Shown piece after piece: positions 33,685-46,200 of a stretch of DNA of 64,000 bases. A model generated the notes under the pieces. The model did no database searches. It saw only the letters and a program-made list of their open reading frames with translations, and had not been told where the DNA came from. Both the position numbers and the translations under genes were made by a program. How positions within the stretch are numbered: the first letter of the stretch is position 1; each line of letters starts with the position of its first letter. The stretch is from Membranipora membranacea (taxonomy: Eukaryota > Bryozoa > Gymnolaemata > Cheilostomatida > Membraniporidae), in contig OU612074.1 in NCBI GenBank assembly GCA_914767715.1, positions 11,564,062 to 11,628,061 on the forward strand, read 5' to 3'.

Positions 33685-36600
33685 ATGCCTAAGAACTCTA
33701 AGGGAAGGATATTTGAGTACTTTGCTGTCTCAGGATTGGATTATAGAAGAGGTTTAGAACCATTCACCACTGGACTAGAATCATGTTCGCTTGAAGATGA
33801 AGATTCAGGTTAGTCTCGTCTGTTCACTTGAATATATCAGACAGTATGAGTATCAATCACCCCATGGAGCAAGTCTAATGATGAATATGAGTGCTTCATT
33901 TTGCTATGAAATGGTTCACTGTAAATCATTTGGCCACATGCATAGTAGTAAAGTAGTACCTCCAAAGGAGTAACTGTTACGTAAGAATACTCCTTAGTCA
34001 TTGCTGTTACTCCGAGTCCTTGGTACCAGTTAATAAAGTAATTGACCAATGTTGCTTGCTTTCACTGCTAGATAGATACCCATCAAGGGTAGCTAGTACA
34101 GTAGGTCCACCATAGTAACATGGAGTCTACTACTGCCTATATTTATTACCAGTTGTCTTGATGAAAATCTTATTATCCACTAATATTGTGAGTTACTGGT
34201 CCACCTGTAGAAAGCTATCACTGTCTTTTGACTGTTGTAATTGAGTGACATCAAGTGTAGTGACTACTACTTTGGAGTTGTTTACTCCCTAACTTATACA
34301 TTACTACTTTGGAGTTGTCTACTCCCTATTGTGGCTTATTACAGCAGCCCAACTTGATACCAATTATTATTGTCAACCATCTTGAAGATGTTTAGATTTC
34401 TTGGTTAGAGATCATCATTTATTATCAGAAGAATAAACAGACTATTCATTGCCATCACAATTAGCAGTTCTTACAATGGCGACAAGGATGGGATTATGAG
34501 TTCAAAAAAATATCACAAATAGTGAATCTGACAAGATAAGCTGCTAAACTTTCTGTGTGAAGAAATAGCTGTGAGCTCTCTGGAATAGACAGAATAAGAT
34601 AAGTATTGTTTACTATTTATTGCTGTATCAATCCAAACTGGCAAATGGATACCAGAGGCCCAAGTCATTTCACACCAGATGGGGATGCTAGCACAGTATC
34701 AGTCAATTGGGATGCTTGGCTTGAGGAATTTGAGGCTTTTGCTGATTCAAAAGGGCTGTTCAATTTGGCAGGGGAAGATAATGCAAATATGAGAGCCCAG
34801 AGGAAAGCTTTATTACTATATCATGCAGGCCCAAGAGTAAGGGAAATTCACAGCACACTTGATCAAACACAGAGAGATCAATATACTGAAATGGTAGCTG
34901 TTCTACAAGGCCATTTCCATATAGCTCCTAACATCACCTATCAGCGACACATGTTTAGGCAATGTATACAGAAGGAAACCGAAACTATATCCCAATACTG
35001 TGCTAGACTCAGAAAATTGGCCACCCATTGTGATTATGGCGATGCCCAAGCTGTGAATAACCAAATCCGTGATCAAATAGTAGAAGGTTGCACAGCCGAT
35101 AAGTTGAGGGAAAAGCTATTGGAAGAGGGAAATGCACTTACATTGCAAATACTATTGACACGGTCAGCAACACATGAAGCTGTGGTCCAAAGGTCCCGGG
35201 AGATGAATAATGCCTCGGCAATAAACCGTGTGGCCTCTGGATCCACTGCCAGAAAACCTAGTTTCACACAAGAGACTGAGGGTGCTAATGTATGTCCCCG
35301 TTGTAATCTCACACACAAACCTCGTGAGTGCCCGGCATATGGAAAACAGTGCCGTAAGTGTGATGGAATGAATCACTATGCTCGGTGCTGTCAAAACAAG
35401 GCCAAACAGAATGGCCAAGGTGCGAATGCAGGATATTACAGATCTAGAAGGGCCAACAATGTAAATGTGGGGGATCACCAGCAAGCCAGCCCTGAAACAG
35501 TGAACAATAATTCTGAGAGCCCAGAATTTGTATTCAATTCTTACCATGTACCTTTAGTGTGTAATAGTAACTCTCTAGACAGAGTTAATGTCTATGTCGG
35601 TGGTGTATCAGCGAGGTTTATAATAGACTCAGGGTCAGAGTGCAATGTGATGTCACGGGATACCTATGAACGTTTGAGAGCAAGTAAGTTTATTATCAAA
35701 CGGTTCATCAGTGGAGGACCAAAGATTCTCCCGTACACAGCCAAAGAGCCTATTCAGCCAGTAGGTAGGGTATGGTGTGATTTACAGCTGCATAACAACA
35801 CTGCTGTTTTAGAAGATGTCGCATTTACTGTTATTCCTAATAAAGGTGAATCTTTGTTAGGAAATGAAACAGGTAAACAACTAGGTGTAATCAGGATTAT
35901 AAATAGAGTAGGCTTAGATGATTATGAAGCTAGATATCCAAGGCTGTTCTCAGAGGTATTGGGTAAGTCTAAGAATGAGATAAAGCTGACAATTAGAGAT
36001 GATATAGCGCCTGTTGCTCAGCCATTCCGAAGAGTGCCACTGTTGTTGAGAGATAAACTAGCCGCTCACTTAGATGAGCTTATCGCACATGATATAATAG
36101 AGAAAGTCGAAGGTCATTCAGGGTCATCATGGGTAAGTCCAGCAGTGATCATTCCAAAGAAGGAATCCGGTAAGATTAGGTTATGCATTGATATGAGGAG
36201 AGCCAATGAGGCTATAGTTAGGCACCAACACCCAGTCCCCACCGTAGACGAGATGCTATATGACATGAATGGGGCTCAGTACTTTTCGAAGCTGGACATG
36301 CGCATGGGGTTCCACCAATTTGTTCTTCACCCTGAGTCCAGGGATATCACAACTTTCAGTACTCATTTAGGCCTATATAGATATAAGAGACTCATGTTTG
36401 GGATAAATGCGGCTCCAGAAATATACCAGAAGGAGGTCGCCAAAATTATCCAAGGCCTGCCGGGTGTAGCAAATCTTGCCGATGATATCATTGTCCATGC
36501 CAAAACAAGGGAAGAGCACGATCGTAGGCTGGGTGAGGTGTTCAGTCGTCTAGAGCAGGCTAACATGACTCTGAATAAAAAGAAGTGTGAGATTGGGGTT

Positions 36601-39600
36601 CAGCAGTTAGAGTTTCTCGGACATCTCCTTAGTTACAAGGGTATTGATCCCCATGGTTGCAAAGTCAAGGCAGTCAAAGATGCTGCTGTTCCTAAGACAG
36701 TTGGTGAGTTGAAGAGTTTCCTCGGTTTGACTAGTTATATGTCTAAGTTTATTCCACATTACTCTCACACAACTGATGTGTTGAGGAGGTTGTCAACGGG
36801 TAAAAATTCCCGAGAGGCTATATGTTTGTCAGATAAGGAGATTGTGGCTTTCAATCAGCTAAAGGCTGATTTATGTAATCATGATACTTTGACTCACTTC
36901 GATACTAGTTGTGAGACTCTGCTGTACACAGATGCCAGTCCTGTGGGGCTAGGCGCAATACTGGTACAGATTCAAAATGGCGAGCCCAAAGTGGTTAGCT
37001 ATGGAAGTAGAGCATTGTCTGATGTCGAGAAAAGATACATGCAGACAGAAAAAGAAGCTCTAGGTATTGTCTGGGCATGTGAGAGGTTTCATCATTATCT
37101 CTTTGGTTGTCGGTTCAAAGTGGTTTCTGATTGTGAGCCTCTTGAGTCCATTTATGGAAACAAAACCAAGAGGACATCCCTTCGTATAGAGAGGTGGCAG
37201 CTTCGTTTACAGTCATATGATTTTGAGATAGTTCGCGTAAAAAGCTCAGATAATATTGCTGACCCCCTGTCAAGGCTTCTATGTTCGAAAAAGGCGACTG
37301 AACACCTGGTAGAAAGGGAAAATGTTGAGCTCTATGTACGTAGTGTTGTGGAGGACAATGTGCCATCGGCAATCACACCCCGCTATATTGAGGAAGTCTC
37401 TTATATGGATGAGGAGATTAAGGCCTTAAAACAAGCTATAAGAGCGAATTCATTCGACAATGTTGATATACCAGCTGTATATAGGGCCATTAAAAATGAG
37501 TTATGTGTCATAGGGGAGTTAGTTTTGAGGGGAGGTAGGATAGTAGTACCTCAAGAGCTCAGACAGAAGATGCTTGAGATAGCTCACGAGGGTCATAGTG
37601 GGATGGGAGGCACCAAGAGATATCTACGAACAAGAGTCTGGTGGCCCGGAATCGACTCTGATGTAGACAAGTATGTTAAACACTGTCACGATTGTCAGTT
37701 GACCAGTAAGCCACTAGATAGGCAGCCAGTAAGGTTGACAGAACTTCCCAATGGACCATGGGAAGATCTTGCCTTAGATTTTTTGGGTCCCCTGTCTAAC
37801 GGTAAGTCAGTTCTAGTCTTAACAGACTATTATAGTAGGTGGAACGAAGTAAAGTTCATGACAGTCACAAAAGCTAGTGATGTTATTTCTTGGCTGAAAT
37901 CAGTATTTTTTACGCATGGGTATCCACTCAGCATGAAGAGTGACAACGGGCCACAGTTTATCTCTCATGAGTATGGTGAGTTTTGCTCCGGGTATGGTAT
38001 CGAACAGTGTCTGACAACCCCTAGGTGGCCTGAGGCCAATGGTCAAGTGGAGAGACAAAACAGATCCATAATGAAGCGTATTCAGATTGCACACAACAAT
38101 AGGGTAGACTATGAGAGTGCCCTCATGACATGGCTGTTTACATATCGTAATACACCACATTCCATTACTGGCAAAAGCCCAGCAGAGATGTTATTTGGGC
38201 GTGTGCTTAGGACTAACTTGCCAAGTCTGCCTAATAGTTTTGATGACGTTGAAGCTAGAGATAGAGATAGTGAGATGAAACATAAGATGATAGCCACCCG
38301 TAACGAGAAGTTGGAAACTGGTAGTGGCAATAACCACCAGCTAGAGATAGGCAGTTTTGTTTTGGTTAAGAGAGATAGTCCATCTAAATGTCAGACACTG
38401 TTCCACCCAGATCCATTTGTGGTAATGGACATAAAAGGCTCTCAGATCACTGTAAAATCCAGGGCAGGCCGGCTGTATAAGCGTAACATAAGCCATGTTA
38501 GACCGTATTACTGCTCTGAGAAACCTGTTGTAGATGCGGACGTGGATTCTGAAACGCAGGGAGCCTTAGTAGCCACCCGCCCATCACAGATGATACCGAT
38601 AATACCAAGGTCAGAGAACGATACTGAGACGGTAACAGATAGACCAGTTCAAGTGACGCCGCCTACAGTACCACCGGCACTTGTCGAGATCGAAGATATA
38701 CCTCAGGCAGCCAATATGCCCAGCTCATCACAACCAAATGTGCCTACTCCTCGTAAATCTGTACGAGCTAAGAATCGGCCAGCTAAATATGATGGTTTCG
38801 TGACCGAGTACCACACCTAGTGACTGGATGTTTCAAATGAAGCATGAGAAACTGTGGAGTCAGTCACCATGAGAAATCATGTTACACAGATATCTCCAGT
38901 ATACAACAAGTATAATTACATACAGAGACACAAAACATTCTTAGTTGCCGCCACCATGAACCTGGTGCTCAACGTCAAAGTAATTGACATAAAAGCGGAT
39001 GTAGTGACTACTACTTTGGAGTTGTTTACTCCCTAACTTATACATTACTACTTTGGAGTTGTCTACTCCCTATTGTGGCTTATTACAGCAGCCCAACTTG
39101 ATACCAATTATTATTGTCAACCATCTTGAAGATGTTTAGATTTCTTGGTTAGAGATCATCATTTATTATCAGAAGAATAAACAGACTATTCATTGCCATC
39201 ACAATTAGCAGTTCTTACATCAAGCAAAGCTGCTCTCATGTTGAGAATGTAGTATCAGGCCTTGTTTGTTTTTCAGATGTACTATTGTCCTCAAACCATA
39301 TAGGTTTATTGCTTTAACCATCTTCATTGACTTTAGATCAACAATGTGCACCTTTCTAGTTTCAGGACCTGATATAAATTATCACAAATGACATTAAAAC
39401 TTTTTCATATCATTTTTCTATACACTTGACTTAATGCAATGATAAAAAGCTGGCTTGTACCGTTACATTTGTTATCTCGTGTTTGGAGTTGATGTCAATA
39501 GATGTAGCCATCTGTTAGTGCATCAGTAGTGTCACCATCGACTCAGGCCAAAAGTTCATGATCCTCACTTTCATAATGCAATATTTTTAAAGACAGTGGG

Positions 39601-42600
39601 CTTTATAAAAGTAGCGAAGCTAGATTATGGCATCATGATATTTATCATAATAACTAGCCTATTATGCACCAATACTCCATACTGTCAGTTTATATTCAGG
39701 ACTCAAACCTTGACTCCTACTTATAATTTGTAGGAGAATTGGAGAAGCTGGTCTCACCCCTCCAGCAGACTTATCAAGCATCGATATTAAAGACTTACCC
39801 TGATGGTGGAAAACTTATAGATAATCAAGCTCTGACCACCGTAAGTAGGCCTACTGGTGGATAATGTCTTGATCAAGCTCGATCCAATTTTCCTGCATTT
39901 AGTGATTGTGCCGCCGGCTCACCAGTTAGAATGGGAATGATCGAACTGTGGGCAAGTTGGATCAAGCTTGTTCTAGATAATCTCCATAACGTTTTCTATG
40001 CTGAATAAGCCTAAGCCTACCATGAAGAACCATATGTCACAGTCCGCTTTCATCATTCTTTTGATAAATCACATTAAATTTTGTACTATTATTGTCATGC
40101 TTTGAATAATGCATAGATCTAAGTCAGGTAGTTGTGGGTGACTGCAGACCACTTTTAATATTACGCCTACACGTAGCCCAGGCTTATGGTTATTGAATGA
40201 AACTTCTCCGCTAGGCTCATAGTTATTGAAAGAAACTTCTCCGCATAAGAAGATGGTAGTTTTCAAAAACATGCTACTGAAATGCAGTATAGACTTACTT
40301 CTTGGTTGTCACAAACTGGAAAAGTGTTCCGTGGAGTTATTTTCTGTATATCGTTTCCTTTTGTACGTGTACAAGCCGAATCCCTCCAGTTCTCTCTGCT
40401 AACATGTTTAATAAGTTCCACTTTCTATTCTCTATTTTGTGCTGTAGCTCTGTTTCCCACATGGTGTGTCGCTATACGAGTGCCTACCACAGGAGAGTGT
40501 ACAATTCCATCCGTTCCTGATCACCAGAGAGAATGGCAGCAATGTGCACGCTGCCGCGCTGACATTCTATGAGAAGGTTTGTAAACCTCAATATGACAGT
40601 TTCCCGAATGTAGGCCTAATATTCATAGGAGGAAAAGTTTGACTTTTGCAGTTCAAATAGTGATATCTATGGCTAGTTAGCATATTCTCAATCTCACTGA
40701 CTTGTTCCCAACCTAAGCTAGCTGAAGTTTGTGCTAGCTAACTTTGATTCAACCCCTAAGTGGGCAAAATGATCTCTTGCTAACAAGTACCCTTAAAAAG
40801 TTGGTGAAAATGGGAAGTGAAATGCAGGAATTTTGCGTATGATAATTTTGACTGGTGTCCTATATATTTAAAGGTCTATCAGCTTATCTTTGCAAAACCT
40901 ACATTAAAATACCAAAGTAGTGGGCTTGTCACATTAATTAATCCTTATCAAAGCAGTTTTGTGACATAGACCACTGTACATGCAGCTTATCGATGCAGAA
41001 CCATAGCCTATTTTTTTATAAACTCAAAGTTCATAACAAGTAAATGTTTGTCGTGTCATGACCTGCAAATTGAAACGCTGTTGCTAAACAGACACCAAGC
41101 TGTTGCATAGGCCTAGAAAATACAGTCACCATGTGGTTACTTAATAGAAGGTAGTCTTTGTTTTCCTTTTTTAAGTTGAAATACTGTTGTCATAATATCA
41201 GCCTGAGTTACATTGAACCCTCTGGGCTACTTGACAGAACGTTGACCTCCTTCAAGTTGAAATGAAAAACTGCAGATCCAAGCCCTTTTTACCTGTCTCA
41301 CATTACAGAAATGATCACTGTTGGTTGTGTTGTACAATGAGAACACTTATCTCTTTAAGGGATTAATCTAAGGTGAATCTTTTCTCTTAGGATACTGCGC
41401 AAGGCACCTTACAACTAATTTTTCCGCCAGTAGGCCCGACGAGTCACAAGCTGATCGAGTCCAATATTAAAACCAGAGTGTCCCCCCCCCCCCCCCGTTA
41501 AGTTGAATCAATTTCCCTAATGTCATCAATGAAAATGAAAGTAGCATTTCTTCTATGATCTACTACTAGTGTCGTTAGTGGCCACTGATAGTATTCATGG
41601 CATTGATCGAGAAATGAGAAGTCACTTATTGAGTAAACATGGTATTTTAATAATTTGATTACCCCCTGCTCTGCAGCCCTGGGGCGGTGGTATTTTAACC
41701 TCAAACTAGTAACAATGTCCCATAATATTATGAGGACAGTGTAGAAGTAAAGCCATAATATTATGGTGTAGACTGCAGTTTTGCTTGGACTTTGGTCATG
41801 CATAATTGAGTGAGGCCAAATGTTACCACTTGAAAATTCTGTTAGATAAACTCAGATTAAAAGTTTGATAAAATATTTAGGGCTTGAAACCATAATTTTA
41901 GGATTACTGACTGGGATCAATAACATGTTACTGGCATGGCATGAGCTAATAAGTGTTGCCACCAGCGTGCAATTTGATCTACTATGTAATATGACTCAGT
42001 CCATCTCAAAAAGTCAAATGAGAACCAGATGGTAGTCCCAGTAGATCAGTAACACACTGTTGAAGAAATGATTAAATAATAAATCAAAATCAAAATTAAG
42101 TTTTTTACCATTTAAATTGTATACTAAATTTCAAGTCCAAAATTAGACATTACAAGTATCGGCTGATCAGGAATCCACTGATGATAGTTAGCTCATTTTC
42201 TTTCAATATTTTAATATTAAACATGTTATCAATTTTCATGCTAAAATTATTTTCCTTCTTCTTCATTGATAGGTGGTTGATAAGTCGATATTGAAGCAGA
42301 TAAACTCTTTATGTCACGAGTTTCATAAAGATTTACAGAATACACACGTGGGGAGATTGTCTGCGTATAAACCTCTGGAGTGTATCTACGCTACAAAATG
42401 TCTTTGTCTAGTCATGTCAAGGCCCTTCCACAGGTGGGTAGACGTCCCCATACTGACTTAAAGATTACACTTATCACCACAAAGTTCTCAGTTTTCTGAT
42501 ATGTATAGAGTCAGTTTAACCTAAGTACCTCAAGTGAGCCACTCACTCTCAATTCAAGCATCTCAATTTAGGTTAGTCAAATCAGTTTTTTACTGGACTT

Positions 42601-43175
42601 TGTCTTGGAGAGCTTTTGTTGGTTTGAAGTTAGAGCCAGTTAGTCGTAGCGCGGCAACTTTGCTTACACCTAATGCTAACATCTTCATTAAGGGTGGTCA
42701 GATCGAATATTGAGGAACATCCATTGAGTGTTAAATTTCAAGACCTTCACACCAAAGTTCTCCATTTTATTATTCCCAAATAACATTGACTGAAAATAAA
42801 CCAAAAATAATGATTTAAATTCTGTGAGTATTCGAACTCATATAAAGAAATCTTACCCTATGAATGTTCTCTATCAATTTGGGTCAGGCCTAATCCATAG
42901 GCCTATGCACTGGAAGCAACTCTACAGGCTAAACTATATTGTGGGATTCCCAAGCGCCCTATATGGGATACCCAATGGGTTTCCTATGAATGTGTCAGCA
43001 TGGGTGTGTGTGATGATTGTTGTGAGATAACCTGTCACATAGAACATCCTCAATCAGATATGGTGCCTATCTAAGGTTAAGTATTAAGGACTTTGCCTGC
43101 TACAAAAACTCATGCTCAATGACTAATCAAGATGGAAGGAAAGATAGAATAGTACCAGTAGGCCAATCGATATGA

Positions 43176-43206
<31 letters not shown>

Positions 43207-46200
43207 CAGTGAGTAGGCCTATCAACATATCAAATATGAAGCCACCCTGAAGCTTTACAGCCTCCATGTTTTTCTTTAGCTGATATTCATATATATTTAC
43301 TGATTGTTATATTGTTTTTGTCGTAAATTTAGTTCAATCAAACAAATAATTTGGCATAATAGTATATAAAGCAAAAGTAAAAGAAAAGCAAGGGCTCAGC
43401 CAGATCAATGAACTCCCTGGAGCTCATAGGCCAGATAGTCCGAAGAATAGAGTGCTGACTGTCCTGATGGTCAGCCAATCATCTCAGTGTTTTGTTTATA
43501 TTTGTATGTTTATGATTCATACAGTCTTGTGTCTAAATTCCCCTATTTACTCACTCCTTTATTATCGGTGTCCTTAGAGAGAGTGTATAAGGTTAGAATT
43601 TACATAATGATGATTTCCTTGTGTGATTTTCTTCCTTGTTTTCCGACCAAATTTTGTTTAGATAGTTACTAGGTGGCTGTGTCATTTTAAATAACAAATT
43701 GTATTTTGAGGAAGTTTAAAGCATGCACAGAATTATGAAATCATCATATATGATAACAGTCAGGGGCCTACATGATTTGTTATGAATTGCTACCTATTGC
43801 CTATTTACTCAGAAACTGAGAAATCTGCGAAGCCATTCTGTTCCTTTAATAGATACATCTTCTTTGGGTTAGAGTGAAATAAGGAAGTTGGAAACAAATT
43901 TATTACCATAGTATTACCTTGTCATTGAAATGTTAGGACTTGGAGTTTTCTCAGCTCATGAGAAAATTATTAACAGCCATTGCTTTCTTAGTGCTCTTTG
44001 TCATGGGTACATTTTCGCCGAATCGGTGAGATGAGGAAGTTAAAAATTAATTTATCATTTTAGTATGTTACATTAATACACTGTAATAATAAAGGTATTC
44101 CCGTTGCTAGAAATATAGTACTTACGCTAGGCTCAAAATCTACAACAATTCTAAATTCAGAATGTTCGTATTTTGTTGGACCACGGGACATAGCCAAAAT
44201 TAACGTTTTGTTTCATTTTTTCCTTTCTCTCTTATTTTCAGAGCCTCCGAAGCTGTACTGAGGCACATACACTCAGTGGGTATGAGGCTGACTGTGACAT
44301 CACTTCCTGTAGATAGTTATGTATATAATCTCCTATATGAAGTGCCTCTACCCTCACCTAGGCGCAGCACCAGACTATTCGCTGGAAAACAAAACATCAT
44401 CTGTTATCGTCCAGGTTAGTCACAACCATTAACATATAAACTAATTAATGTCATATATATAATTTGTTATATTACACATTGGTCTTTGTATATCCATAGA
44501 TACTTACATATATATATATATATACATGAACATATGCATATATGTATTTATATATGTATGTAATATATATATTTTTGTGGCCACGATAGAAAGCAATATC
44601 AAATACTATGAAAATATCAAAGCTTTATGAATATAACCTTATGTGACCGGACCCGAGAGGTGGATTAAATATTTGATGAAGTAAAGTTGGTTTCCATCAA
44701 AGGTATTCGCAGTATTTGTCAGGCACAGCCTTGAAAAAATTTAATCTATGGCTAGGCGTCAGTGTTTTATTTAGGCTAGCCTCCATTTTCTCACCTTCTT
44801 TACTTCATAAAGGATCCCTTAGCTATCGAAAATTGGTTATAGCTACTCTGGATACTCCGGGTAATTGAAATCATCCTCAACTTTACAAAATGATTGAATG
44901 CATCTTTTGGTCCAGTCAAATCAGTGTGTGATCACAGAATTAGACTGTCTCCTTACTATATCTAAGAGAAGTTAGGCTTTCGAATTTTTAATCTTTGTGA
45001 TATTGGAATGCTTGAATTGGTCACATCACAGTGCCTGTACTCTCTAGGGGGTAAGACTCTAAGCAGGCAATGTGCAAAGAGTTCACCATCAATAGGCCTA
45101 AAGTGCCGGTAGTGTCTAGAAGTCAACATGTTGGGGAATTTTGGGTATAAGTTGTTTAGGAGTGCCTCAAACTAAGAGGTAGGCTTGACCTTTTTATGGC
45201 CTCTCCTAATAAGTTATTATGTCTCCCTTTTCTAAGTAGCTTTCATATTAAAAGCATGTTTTGGAGGAGGTTAAGAGGAATCCCAACCAAATTGCCCAAT
45301 TTCCACCCCGCAAATATAGACGCATATAGGCTATTATTAGGCTATATAAATACAGTATTTGATGACAGGCCCAAAATAGATTGATATTTAGAGTAATACT
45401 GACACAAGCAATGCACAAAGCTTTCATGAAAAAAAAGACGTGTCACAAATAAAATCCACAAGACCTTGCTAAAAATACCTTTTGGAAGTGAATTATTGTC
45501 TCAAAAATAGTTGTAACCAACATTTTTATTCCCTCATTAAAACTTGTGTATCAAGTTAGTAAGCGTCCAAAAAGGGCGTATAACTCTGAATTTGGCATTA
45601 GACACCAGCTTTGAGTTTTGTATATCAAATCTTATATCTTTATTACATTTATGTTTTTCTTAGAATAATCATGAGCAAAAATGTACCATTTTTTAGGAGC
45701 AAATGCTACGCAGTTTATAGGTATGCAGAGGTATCTTGCTGCTTGATTTCTACAAAAAGAATCTACCAGTGCCCTTAGTTCTTTATTCAGGACTGCAGTA
45801 AGTTTTCATTTTCATGTGTTACCATGTTTTGTTATTATTTGTTGTAGGTGATGATGAGTTTCCTATGCTCGACTATCCTTTACACACACTGTTCACCTTA
45901 TTGGGTATAGAGAACACTATTACTGTATTTAAATGTGCCATGCTCGAGCAGAGAATACTCATAACAGCATCAAACTATCACAGGTGAGCGGATCACTCTG
46001 CACATGTGCGAACTGTTGAGGCATAAGTTCGTCTCTGCTGCGTAATTAATTCACCTAGACTAAGTACCCGAATTGGCAAAATAATGGAAACCCATAATTT
46101 AGAGATATTTTGGCCTAAATAGAACGCTGGCTTTGATATCTCATTACCTTGAACTCTGGGAGTTGCCTTTCTTGAGGAAAGGCAGCGCCGCCATCACTCT

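Larger units (their letters stand above)
34256..39219 (+). mobile_element. Full-length Ty3/gypsy LTR retrotransposon, recent
   Basis: LTRs at 34256-34475 and 39000-39219 (220 bp each, TG...CA) appear identical. TCAAG flanks the element directly (34251-34255 and 39220-39224). A primer-binding-like TGGCGACAAGG begins at 34477 and a purine run (AAAAGCGGA) at 38991-38999 precedes the 3' LTR. One uninterrupted gag-pol frame fills the interior. It lies in sense orientation in DENND5 intron 1, so its LTR signals could affect the host transcript. Identical LTRs mean little or no divergence since insertion. Confidence 0.97.

Noticed and set aside
35073-38330. Minus-strand frames inside the gypsy element
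   Set aside because: Antisense shadows of gag-pol.
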